Below are positions 1-11,454 of a DNA stretch of 64,000 nt, piece after piece; the first letter of the stretch is position 1; every line of letters begins with the position of its first letter. Both the position numbers and the translations under genes were made by a program. Under the pieces are notes generated by a model, which saw nothing but the letters and a program-made list of their open reading frames with translations, was not told where the DNA came from and ran no database searches. The stretch lies in NCBI RefSeq assembly GCF_013426205.1, contig NC_089422.1, positions 930,001-994,000 on the forward strand. The letters run 5' to 3'. The DNA comes from Metarhizium brunneum (lineage: Eukaryota > Ascomycota > Sordariomycetes > Hypocreales > Clavicipitaceae).

Positions 1-263
1 GTTGAAGGAGAGACGCGGATGTCTTCTATCGTCCCGAAGCGCTTTCGAAGAGTCGGGATAGCATGGGGAATTGATCCTTCATTCTGGGACAAGGCGGTAA
101 CTATCACTCTGACTATAGTGTAATGATTGCAAAGGGACATGCGTCCAAGTGTCCCGTTAAAGTATAATACAAAATCGCCCGAGACCTAATCGGCGACAAG
201 GGGGGGTATCAAATAGTCCAATATCTAATAATATCCGCTTCCTGCATTTCCTGACCCCACTAG

Positions 264-2354
264 TCATGACATTCTTTTGTCCTTGAACCTAGGTCTTTGA
301 GGGACAGGACCAAAGTACTGAGTGTGCATGGAGATGATACAAGTTTCAAGCGTGGCATACAGCCACACGAAAAGGTTTATCGGCCCAAAAATCGACATTG
401 GTATGAGTGATACAGCGAGATGGCCTAGATTACGTTGAGCGCTTGACCTTGTCATGAGAAGCATATTCGGGACGTACCAAAGATAATCGGCCGGCGTGTG
501 ATTGTCTGCCAGAATTCGTCGGACGTGAGCAATTCGAAAGCGCCATGCCACTTCCACGGTCCTTTGAGGCGGAACTTGGTATTAAGATGGGCGCCCAAAA
601 TCCAAATAACCAGCAGTTTCCACGACGCCATGGCCCGCCGCCACGAGAATAACCTGATGATGTCGAGGATTCCCGGTGCCGAGTCCAGATCGAGCGCCAG
701 CTGGTACGCATAGCTTTCGTGGTCGACGCCGTATTTGATCCTGGCCCCGGGGAGGGATCGAAGTTTGTAGTGATGCTCGTCCTCGGGAAGCAGGGTCCGC
801 GGAATATATCGAGGGGACAAGAGATTTGTGACCCAGAGCTGAGTTTGCATCTCTGCGAGTGGCGGAATGGCACCGAGCGAAGGGCGTACGAAACCTATGA
901 ATCCGACGGTTGGGTCGTCTCGCTTCCAGATTTGACGGACATCAGCACAGTCAGGGGTCGGATATGGGATGTCGTTGGCGTTGTTGGACTTGTTGAGAAA
1001 TGGGAAGCTCTGCTTGTATCCCGTACACATGACTACCATGTCTGGTCGGATTCGCTGTCCTCTCATACGGTCATACTCGGGACGTCCGTTGTTGATGAAG
1101 TCGACGGTTCCATTGCTGTCGAAGCGCAGGGGGAACGGCGCGAGATCCACGCATCTGCCGTGGGTGTCGGGGATTGGTGTTTGCACAAAGAACGAACGCA
1201 GGGAGTACAGCCACAGCGTAGGTCCGGGGACTTTGGGTCTGTATGGCTCGCTTATATAAGGGCACACCTTCATGGATTTGTTGAAGAAGACTACAACGTG
1301 GGCGTTAGTAATTTCCGGGCTGGGGGGACGGACCGACGTACTCCTTGATGGGTGGTCTCTCTCGCGGCCAACACCACCGATCCATTGGTCCATGCCTAGT
1401 GTAGTACCCGAGGATATGAAAAGGAGGGTCTTGATATAGATGTGGTAATACTCCCAAAGCAGCATGTCGTTTCGTCGAAGCATTTTGTGGACGTATGTAG
1501 TGTCAAACATGTTTGCCCGACTGATATCAATGGGAATACCTGGTTCATTGGGGTTTGGCGTGCGAAGACACGGCAATATGACTGGTCCAGGGTTTCTCTG
1601 CCACCTCCCCCGAGTTAGCCCTGGTACGTTTCCAAAAAATCACACAAGACCGACCTTTGGGGCAAAGTGAAAACCATCCCTGTGACACAAGATGACCCTC
1701 TCGACGCTCGGGGTAGTCACAGCGAGATAAGCAATATCAGCTCCCGTCTCGCCAGAGCCGACAACCATGACGGTCCTGCTGGAGCTAAACTGCTTTCGAG
1801 CTTTGAATTCCGACGAGTGTATAACTCGGGGCACGTTCCGGAGCCCCTTGATGTCGGGCACATTAGGCTCGACGTGTAAGCCCGAGCAGACGGCGACGGC
1901 GTCACAATCCCACTCTAGACGGTGGCCCCTTTTCGTCTCATACACGACGGTGTGGCCCTTGCAGCGACGCTTGACAGCCAGGACGCGAGTATCGAGATGT
2001 ATACGTGGCCACAGGTCGAAATGTGTGCAATAGCCCTCCAAGTAGTCGACATAGTCGGTGGCACTGAGGAAGTCGGGCCCGTCTGGGCGCCGAAAATCAG
2101 AAAAGGTAGTCAGCTGCCTCGAAGACACGAGCTGTTTGGACAAGGTTAGGATACCGTGGTCCTCTCAGCGGCCCGTGGAAGCCACTCACCTCGGCATCTT
2201 CGTACACTCTGGCGGAAAACGTCCCCCCGACCTGGGGCTGATACTCAAAGAGACGGGCCTCGACGGCCTCGCAGCCAAGAAACTCGTGTGCCTGGGCGAG
2301 ATACTTGAGAGTCACGAGTCCTGAAGGGCCCCCTCCAATGACGGCAACCTTCAT
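264..2354 (-). CDS. Flavin-containing monooxygenase (FMO/dimethylaniline-type)
   Basis: A predicted FAD- and NADPH-dependent oxygenase that would oxidise N, S or carbonyl groups of small molecules. I read four exons: 2354-2190, 2131-1655, 1597-478 and 424-264, joined by introns of 58, 57 and 53 bp with GT..AG ends; together they give about 640 aa. The N-terminus has the FAD-binding GGGPSG at residues 7-12. A second Rossmann motif, GSGETG, lies in exon 2, and the FMO-type CTGY motif lies in exon 3. The last exon, joined after PIIFG, adds a hydrophobic helix typical of the C-terminus of fungal FMO-like proteins and likely binds membrane. The substrate is unknown and no biosynthetic cluster surrounds it. 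The start is the first ATG directly before the dinucleotide fold. The 263 bases downstream, to the window edge, show nothing. Confidence 0.85.
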
Positions 2355-4529
2355 GACAACGTATCGATACTCCAGACCCGGTGATTATGCTGGATTTTTG
2401 CTCTTCTTCTTGTTTTGCGGGTTGTCCGGCCCGGACGTCAGGCATATATAGAGGGATTCCCCAGGACCATTTTGTTTCCCACTGCTTCCACTCGGTCTTG
2501 ACCAGTTCCCTCTTCCATCCGGCCTCTTGCCACCAGCGGTTCAGGGTCAATGATGGCCCTTTTGCTAGCCTCCGGACTGACCACTCCTTGGACCAAACAC
2601 CCCTTCCATTATCCCGATGTAGAAGGATGCGGGCGCCTTGATCCAAACGCCCATCGGTACAAACACCTCCACGCGTTGGACGTAGACCATGTCTCAGAGG
2701 ACAAGTTCCCACCAGCCCGGTGCCTCGTGGTAATACACGTCACACGCCTGGATCTTGTCAAATATTCCCGATGCTGCAGCCCCCGCGGTTTTGTGCCCCC
2801 CCGCAAGGTGAGTCCTTTGGGGGGGTAAGACACGGCAGCACTTTTAGAAGATGGTGCAGCAACTGTCAAGTGTCGCGTCGTGCAACTGGATCACCCGAAC
2901 TCGAACTCTCCTTGACTGCAGCTCAGCCCGCCTGCCCGGGGGGTGAGAGTCCGTCTGACCATGTGCCCGTGGGCCAATAAATGCCTCAAACTACTCCGTA
3001 AACTGTCTTCTTATTGTTCGGGGCCCCGGTGGTTTGGATCGCTATTGTCCGCGATGTGCTTGCCGAGCGGCGAACTGCCTGGGACATGGAACACGTTCAA
3101 TGGAGCCATGACCACCACAATGTGGGCTTTTGAGAGGCCGGACCACATGCTTCGCAGTAGTAGAGCACCAAAGTCGTGTCTAAAGGCTGACGATGAATCC
3201 AGGGGCCAGGAGCGGGGTGTTTGAAGAAGCACGCACGCGCCGGCTGGTTATTTGTTGAAAGGTGACATGGAGTCCGGTCTTCTAACTTCTGTCAGCCATC
3301 AATGTCATTGACATTTCGTTGGAGGTGGCGGATGGCGAACCGCAGCGTTCCAAGTCGCAGGATTCTTCTTTTTTTTTTCTTTTTTTCTGGGTTGGAAGCC
3401 CGAGACTAGAAGCACTGAATCGATTAGACTTGAGAGCTGCAGGATAAAAAACAAGAGAGAGAAAAAGAGCAGTCGATGCCTTCCGGTCCCGGGCCAGCTT
3501 GTCGTCCATGTTCAAATTTCCACGTAATCCCGCTTGCAGGTAGAAGGTACTTAAGTACCTGGGGTAGATGTGGAGAAGACATTTGTACTCACTACTCCGT
3601 ACTCCGGCCTTGTACGTACTGTGAAATGTTGCGCTTCCACAAAAAAAAGTGTAGAGACTGGTGTGCACTCTTCAATGTTGGCTCATCAGCTCCGAACCCC
3701 AACTCGGGCATCAGCGAACCTGAGCAGTCAAGGCTCTTTACACCGGGCACCAAAATTACTCCGTAGTGCTCGGTATTTCTTTTTCTGTGAGACTCAGTCT
3801 CCTATCGAGCCTCGGCACCGCCAAGACTTGGAGTCGCACATCATGAGGCTAAATCGAGTTTGGTGCCGCTACATTGATGTAGCCAGTTGGCCGGGCTTGG
3901 CAAGGCATAACATTGAAGGCACAAGGCGAAAGCACTTGAGCAACAATGCCTGGCGCCGGTCTTGACAAAAGCAACCGGGGTTTCCTTGCCAAGCAAACAC
4001 CGGCAGGATCCCGCACGCATCATGCGAACCTCGCTCTTCTTCTCCGCAAAACTCCACCGGGGCACGACGAACCGCAGACGCTCCCATCAATGATGCCACA
4101 ATGGCCTGCTGGCCCTGCATCGCCCATCACCCATCACCCATCACCCTGTGACATGGCTGCATCTGGGGCAGCACGCGGCGCCCGGTTTCTATGCTGCGCC
4201 TGCTGTGCGACGCGCTGGGTGCCACGGCCCTGAGATCGCTCGCGCCAGGCGTCAATGTCCAGATGGCATGTCCGGGTGAGGGCTTCTGCCGGAGCTGTGC
4301 GACCCCGCGCGCCCAGGACATCGATTTCAAATGTTGGGATCCGTGTCTTTTGTGCCCCCTCGAGCCCGTGTGCAACAAGCTCACTCATTCACGTTGGACA
4401 TTGCTGGTGGCGGCTGATACGTGTGTACCATTACTATATTGAAAAGAAGACGTACGGTCGTTACGTAAGAGTTTGCTAATTATCTACAAGAATACATACG
4501 TCAAAAGACATTAGGAAGAAAAAGTCAAT
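2355..4529. other. Intergenic, no supported gene
   Basis: About 2.2 kb between the monooxygenase start and the 3' end of the next minus-strand gene. Open frames here are short, overlap on both strands and show no family pattern or splice-joined continuation. It holds a pyrimidine-rich run near 3366-3386, a 16-bp palindrome AGGTACTTAAGTACCT at 3545-3560 and two copies of the CTCCGTA motif near 3595. A short duplication of CATCACC lies near 4126-4145. Confidence 0.5.
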
Positions 4530-7371
4530 TCATGGCTTCAGTGCCAGCGGATGGCACTTGGAGACGTCGCCCCCCGTCACCGAGTACAGGACGTCCTTTC
4601 GCAGCAGCGTCTCGGGCCCGGCGACCGGGTCGCTGACGACAAAGAGCTTGGACGCCGTCTCGCCGGCAAAGTCGCAGACGATGGGGAACAGGACCTGCTC
4701 CGCGTGGTCGACGACGACGTAAAAGTCGTCCCCGTCGGGGTTTCGGAACGGCACCAGTGCCACGGTGACGGCGGTTCGTGGCACTTGGGCCGCGTCGCTG
4801 GCCCGGAGGCGCGAGACGCCCAGCCTCGACATTGTCTCGCTGTAGTAGTGGAGGGACCGGTGGACGCCGTCGTAGACGATGTCTGATTGACCCGTCGTGT
4901 CCCAGAGCCCGAAGCAGTACTCGTTGTCCTGGTCGTCGTTTTGCACCGCGTAGAGGTTGCCGTTGGCGCACGACACGATCCTGGTTGAGCGAGTCGGGTT
5001 CACGAGCGGCAGGAGCCTGTGGTTGAGCGTCTGGTTGTACAGCTCGGTAGGCACGCCTTGCACATTATACGTCATGGACTTGGATCCGGTGCTGGACCGC
5101 GCCGTCTTGTCCGTGGCCGTGATGCGCATGGGACGCGGTCCGTCGAGGAGCTCTCGTCGTGCTGGCTTGTTGTCCTTGCTGCAAAGAGTCACTCGTTAGT
5201 CAGTGTTGCTGCGAGGAGAAGAAGGAGGAGGAGGAGAAACTAGACAAGGAAACCAGACTCACCCAATGCATTTCCGGAACAGGGCTCTGTCCTGGGTATC
5301 CAGCAAGGGGGCGTCGCCGGGCTCAACCAGCCCTGCCCAAAGCCGGTTGCGCCAGCTGATTTGCGTCAGGATCCCGTCGCAGCCGTCGCTGTCCCCAAAG
5401 GCACCCACGATGCTCCCGGCGTCGGTCAGGTTGACAGATCCAGACACCTTGGCGGTGCCCTTGATGGAGGGCTCGTCGACGACGCCGACCGCCTTCTCCC
5501 AGGACGAGATCTTCAGCCCGCACTTGAGCCCGACAGGCAGGCCGAGCTCGGCAGAGAGCGCCACCTCGCCGGACGCCTCGAAGACGGGCTTGAAGTACGG
5601 GTCCCAGCCGCTGTTCTTGTTGTTTCCCGGGTTGACGAGGTCTATGACCACCAGCGAGTCCTGCATGCCCATCTCGGCGCCCACCAGGACCTTGCCTCGC
5701 GCCGCCGCCTCGAGGCCGACGCGCGCGCCCACCGAGACGTAGGGCCCGATGGTGACGACGCCAAAGGACAGCGCGGGGAGCCCGTAGTTGAATAGTTCGT
5801 ACTCGAGGTTTTGGCGGAGCGAAAACTCGGCGTCGATGCCGAGCTTGAGGACAAACTGCATGTTGGCCTGCAGCTCGAGCCGGCCCTCCTGGAGCCCGGC
5901 GAGCGGCGACCATTGCGCTCGGCCGGCCACTTGAGCGTGGCCCGAGGCGCCGCACCCGACGCAGTACACGTTCATGTACTTGAGGACGCCGTCGTCGCCG
6001 ACCGCGTTGGGCGACCCCAGCGACTTGAGGAGGATGGCCTCGCCCCATGGCGACTGCGTTTGCGTCAGGTCCCCGAGCAGCGTCTTTGCCCACGTGTTGG
6101 AGGACTCCGGGTCGGGCGCTTTGAAGGAAAAGTCACGGTCGATGGCCCCTCCGATGCTGATGACGCTCGCCACGGCATTGTAGACGGTCGTGAAGGCCGT
6201 CTTGAAGAAGTTCCACACGCCGGACCAGAAGCCCCGTTGCGCAAGGGACCGGCGGCGCATGCGCAGGGCACGCGCAGACAGGGTTGAGTTGGCCGGGCCC
6301 GTGACGTTGGAGCCGGACGAGAGGCTGTCCAGGAACTGCTTGGCCTCGGGGCTCAGCTCCGTGTATCCAAGCTGCTTGTCCAGGAGCTGGTCGAAGTTGC
6401 TTCCCAGGCACGCCGTGGGCAGCCCGTGGGCGTCGTCGGCCGGCGCGGTGCACTCGAGCTGTCCCAGGGGCTTGCTGGCGCCAGACGAGGCACCGGTCGG
6501 AGACGAAGGGGAGGCAGATGCGGTCGATGTGCCCCATGCAAAGGCTTCGCCAGAGGCCGAGGCAGAGCCATGGGCCTTGTCCTTGTTCGCATTCCACCAA
6601 CCCCATTCCGTCTCACCAAGGTTGGTGACCTGATCGGGGTGCATCGAGTCTCCCTTTGCCACAATGACCAACTGGTCGTGCTTGTACTCAATGGCAGTCA
6701 CGTTGAAGTAGCACCGTTCTCCCTTGGCGTAGTCGCCGCAGCCTGGGATGTACGCAATCAAGAGCAGACCATTGGCCATGGTCCAAGTGTCCAGTGCGTG
6801 CTTGAAGGCCTCTTTGTTGTTGAAGGACACCGTCATGCCGTTCTTCTCGTGGTACTCAGCCGCCAGGTGGTCGGTGTGGTCAATATTGACAGCGGGAGAC
6901 TTGAAGAAGTAGGTGACAAAGGCATAGTAGCCCGACTTGGACGGTTCTGTGAAGTGTAAGTCGAGTCAGTCCGGTCCCCTTGGCGTGTGCAAGATGGCTC
7001 GTCTTACCGGAAGCACCATAGTAAAGCTCACAACCCTTCTTTGGTTCGACCGGAATCACATTCTCAATGGCCTTTGTGTCGTACGACCAGTGCACATTCG
7101 GAGACAGTGTCGCTGCAGGAGCGCTGTTGACAAAGGTGGCCGTGGGCGATTCGGTCGCCGTTGGCTTGCGGTTCAGGGCATAGTTGGCCGGGCATCCAGC
7201 ATCAGCGGTTTGGGTCACGATTTGCGTCACCGTCGTCCATACTACGACCGGTGCCGCTTGGGTTTCAGTGGCATTGGTAGTTGAGTTTCTCAAAGGGAAA
7301 TGCGGCCCATATGCCACAGCTGGGTGTGCTGCTCCCAGGAAGAGAGCGGCTGCAAATGCTACCGGGAGCAT
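4530..7371 (-). CDS. Large secreted protein, DUF7029/DUF7223-like
   Basis: Predicted extracellular protein of about 898 aa, function unknown. Exons are 7371-7008, 6946-5263 and 5178-4530, with introns of 61 and 84 bp whose phases fit exactly. The first ~20 residues form a signal peptide (hydrophobic core VAFAAALFLGAA, then AVA). A Thr-rich stretch follows, then a region reading as a DUF7029-like domain (about residues 100-215), a low-complexity Ser/Ala/Gly linker, and a long beta-rich region resembling DUF7223 (about residues 330-650). The C-terminal ~200 residues are another folded-looking module. Family names are recalled from pattern, not from a search. Codon use is strongly GC-biased, like its neighbours. 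A polypyrimidine microsatellite (on the coding strand) lies directly upstream of the ATG. Confidence 0.75.
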
Positions 7372-7381
7372 CTTGCAAAGA

Positions 7382-7424
7382 GGAAGGGGAAAGGAGAAGG
7401 AAAAGGAAAAGGAAAAGGAAAAGG
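7382..7424 (+). repeat. GGAAAA microsatellite in 5' leader
   Basis: Imperfect (GGAAAA)n run. On the minus strand it is a (TTTTCC)n pyrimidine tract that starts about 10 bases upstream of the ATG of the secreted protein at 4530-7371. Such CT-rich tracts are common in fungal core promoters and leaders. Confidence 0.8.
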
Positions 7425-10400
7425 GGGGAGGTTGTTAATGAAGAACGAGGCAAAGGGAAAATGTGAATGGAAAGTGAACCGAGTCAAGGAGCGTGACTGA
7501 TGATTTCAAGCAAACCATCAACGGAGGGAACGCGAGACATTTATCTCATTACAAGACGCCCGCGTTTCTACAGGACCGACAGCGTTGACGATAGTCACGG
7601 CGAGATCCATCTCACAATTATTTCCTGTATTGGACCATGAACGTCTCGCCTGTAACCGAAGTGGGTTGTACTACGTTGTAAAGAGGATTCACCGTAGTCA
7701 TGTTGGGTTGTACTCCCGGTCTATATCGTGCACCCCAGCAATACATCACATGGGGTCGACAACTATCGGGCCGGAGGTCATCTCCAAACGGCAAATAGGC
7801 CCTCCTCCACTATTGGCTCGCTGGCAATAGTCCCCTGCTTTCAACATGTCGGAACGAGTATCCATGCATCACATCATTCTTGTTGGAGAGGGGGGCAAGG
7901 ACAGCGTCGTGGTTCCAAGTGTCACATCACAACTCGAAAGCTCAAATTGCTCGGTATCCTTTGGACCGGCTTGAGGTTGTCTCCATCGGCTGTCGCTCAT
8001 GGCCATGTCCAGACACACAACCCCTATCGAGAACCCAAGACAGGGTCGGGAGCCGGAGCCGGACCGGGGTAGCGGCCAATAAGTCCACAAAATCTACAGC
8101 CCGTCGACATGGATACTACTTAATCTGGGCTGGTGCGAACGGTGACGGGACGAAAACGAGTCAGTCACGTTATCAGATGAACCGTCGGCAGTGCTTGGGC
8201 TCTTGGAGAAACACCATGGCATCGAGGACGATGATGTAGATGCGCAACCCGTTCAAGACGGGAGGCGGCCCTGCGCCACTTTGCTCGTCTGACGTCCCCG
8301 GCGCGATAACCGAGTTCGGCAGACGAGTCTCGTGCCAACTTTATCCTGCGGCCTAGTACGTAACACTTTCAGGGCCCTTTTTCTTGGGTTATGTGACGCT
8401 TTTGTCCGTGCCCAGTGCGGCCTAAGTCCGACGCTGCAGATTACACACTCACCTCGCGCCGCCCCCCCGGATACCACCAAGAGCTGCAGCAGCTCACGCG
8501 GGACAGTACTGCAAGGTACAAGACGCAAGATGCAAGATGCAGGCTCGACGTATGCACATACGAGGGCTCGCTGAGCAAACCGCTCGTGGTTCCGTTTCCC
8601 CCACGATCACAACAGACCGCGGCCACCACCAGTCGTCCTACCATGCGGTAGAGTCTGGCCGTGGTGTGGACAATTTGCGCCCTGAGCCCTTTCGCCCGAG
8701 ACTCACCACTCAATTATTGGTCATTTCGCTTCCGGTGATTCAGCGGACTGAATGATGGGACGATACTGTCTCCGCCAGATACAATATCCATGCCAGTTAT
8801 ACGGCGTACACCAACGTGACAGCCTACAGAAAAGCCCACGGCGGGTTTTGGATATACGACTGCTTTGCTGCTCACCCTTTTGCCCACCGCGCTCTCTCCA
8901 CTGCCAATACAACCATTTTGTGGGGATTTGCTCGGGTAAGTTGCATTTGCGGGTATCGTCCAGTTTGGAGATGGGAGGCCGGGGTGCGATACTATATTGT
9001 CATTGTATAACAGGCCCGTGCAATCGGGAGACTGGACACATCGCAGCTTAGGGGATCCGCCGAGAACCGCAATTCCTCGCCCAGACAGATTGGTTGATTC
9101 GGCGCCTGTCCTATATCAGCACATCAGTATAATAAGGCTTAGCCTTGGTGGCGACGGTGAGCAATGAATGCAACCCACAAGGACCCGGAAGTCGGAGGAT
9201 AGGGAGGAGACATAGATTATGTACGTGACCATTGCCATACCTCTCTTGTTCCCGCAATCGCCTTCTTGGCAATCCCTTCAACAGTGAATCAAGGTGTCTG
9301 CTGATCTCTTCCCCGCGCGCCGGCAACACGGATGGAGAATAGAGTTGGCACGAAGGATTTCTCCAGGAATAGCAAACACTCCATTCCTGTTGAACAAGGC
9401 TATAATACAAAAGTACGCCCGGCGGCTCCATTCCCGCTCTGCCTCTTGAGCAATTGTGCTCGTATTATGTATTCGATACGACGTGTTTTCGCAATCGCAG
9501 ATAAGAGCTCGTAGGGGGAAACAGAAAAACAAAAGGACCAGACACAACATCACGGGCCTCACTTGGCCTGGCCCAGTTTGATTAAGAAACTGGAGTCATA
9601 ATGAGGTATTTTGGTCGGGCTCAAAATGGAGCCCAGTTGTGTCTAGCGCATCTTGTCTCTTGTCGTAAAGTCGGGGAACATAGTCCAAGTCGCGTCTAAT
9701 TTGACACTGCAAGTGCGAGACTCAAGACTCATCGTCAGGTCATGTGCCTCAGCCCATGACCACGGAAAGAGCTAGCATCGACCTGCGTGGAGGGACGGAA
9801 TTGCAGAGATCGGACTGACGTTCTGAATCAACCATTTCCCACCCACTCAACCCCGTACTACGACATTCTCCTGCCTTCTTCACACCAGACTGCATCCGCG
9901 GCCCATGCATTTGGCCAGATCAGTCTGGATGGACCTGTGTGGTCTGCGTCGGAATGTCATGTCGGTTGAGCGTGTGTCGGACAACAACCTCCCTCACCCC
10001 TTGCCCGTTTTTAAAATTGCATCTCCGGAACACCACAGGTGATTGGCCTCGGCCCCGACGTCATAAAAGCAGCCCCTGCATTCTGACGCTCGTTGGCCGC
10101 TGGTCCGTTGACGGAAATGTCTCAGCAGAGCCTCGTCGTCGGTGGGCGGATGCACAGGGCTGACAGCTGACAGCGGTGGCCCCATTCGTTTGACTTTGGC
10201 ATCGGCAGAGTTGAGGCTAAATTTCTCACCATTGTCAAGTTGTCAACGCCTCGCTCGTGGCTTTCGCATTGGCAAATCTCCACATGCACATCATTAATCA
10301 GCCGCGTGACGTCTGTTTGCCAGCTTGGGTCGGGGTTGCTCGTTTGTCTTGGAGCGCGGGAAAGGCGCAGGCACGTCGACGTGCCAGAAAGATGGTGCGA

Positions 10401-10875
10401 ATAGCCTCAACAGCATCGAATTTGCAATCACGTCCATCCGACAAACCAAAGAGATAGCTCCTTCCGTTTACAGGCCGGAATTGGAGTGCTACAGCGAATG
10501 AATTGCATTTGGGGCACAAAATATCACCATGCCTTGGGCGCAGCACGCTCCTTTCCACGCATAGGCGACTATCACGAGCAAGGCCGAAGAATATGCACCC
10601 TATGCCATCCATGGCATCACATAGTTCAAGCTGAACCACATGCTTACAGCACCCCTTACACAGGCAAGCATTTGACAGACCCCAAATTCATCCCTTGTGA
10701 ACATAGCGACAGGCATTCCTGACGACGCATCGAGTAGATGGCACTAATATTAGTTCCGTTCATCATAAGGTTGCGAGGCTTTTGCTAATCATATCAAGTT
10801 TTTTTAGTACAAATATTAATACAACCTTAATACAAGCATCATGCAAGCATTACATCCAAAAAAAAAAACCCCTTT

Positions 10876-11224
10876 ATATTTGGCCGTATCTGAGGCTATC
10901 GCGAGATGGCCTTGGCTAGCGGCCGCGGCGCGGCACCAATTGCGCTGAGGCGGTCTACTTTTCTAGTCTCCTACTGTCCTTGGCCTGGTACAGCCCAATA
11001 TTGTTTTAGATTTTACGCTTGCACGATACTTGTATCATGCGTGTAATTTCATTTGACTACAGAGCGAAACAATCAAACATTAATATTTGGCCGTATTAAG
11101 ATAAAGAACCATAAAAGACCACCAAATATACCATACATGCATGCATCGCGATGCGTCAGACACGCTAGCAAGATTAGTGATTTATTTCGGCGCGCCGTTC
11201 AAAGTTATCTCGCGATAGCCTCAG
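10876..11224. repeat. MITE-like structure: 18-bp inverted and 14-bp direct repeats
   Basis: CTGAGGCTATCGCGAGAT at 10890-10907 recurs as its exact reverse complement at 11207-11224. A 14-bp direct repeat, ATATTTGGCCGTAT, lies at 10876-10889, immediately outside the left arm, and again at 11093-11106. The interior is about 300 bp and has no coding potential. It mixes GC-rich pockets (GCGGCCGCGGCGCGG; GGCGCGCC) with AT-rich DNA. This could be a small non-autonomous transposon or the remnant of one. No clear target-site duplication is visible, so the boundaries are uncertain. Confidence 0.45.
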
Positions 11225-11454
11225 CCACCCACTGCGTGGAAGCAAACTCAAACCTACATATAGTTTGTTGATCCTATATAGTCCCGGATGATGATCCTTC
11301 TGATTCCATTTGAATCATCGCTCTCTTTCAGTTGGTAGCACTTTTAATAAAAGGCATTTATTCCCTCACTTCCTACTATATTTATATGTCTTTTATACTT
11401 CTTCAGTCATTCTTACATGCCAGCTAGCAAAGGAGAGATACCGAACCCTTCACT

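Larger units (their letters stand above)
7372..11454. other. Long gene-poor intergenic region
   Basis: About 4.1 kb separating two divergently oriented secreted-protein genes. Its short open frames lack start context, splice-linked continuation or any recognisable family pattern. Composition changes sharply near 10.73 kb, from mixed sequence to AT-rich sequence with embedded GC-rich pockets (see the inverted-repeat structure at 10876-11224). The last ~200 bases are AT-rich and pyrimidine-rich and likely hold the promoter of the protease gene at 11455. Confidence 0.5.

Noticed and set aside
5323..6093. 256-codon minus-strand Arg/Pro-rich frame
   Set aside because: Shifted frame inside exon 2 of the secreted DUF7029-like protein; its composition is typical of GC-rich out-of-frame translation.
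264..7371. Secondary-metabolite cluster built around the monooxygenase
   Set aside because: No polyketide synthase, peptide synthetase, terpene cyclase or pathway regulator nearby; the next gene is a secreted protein over 2 kb away.
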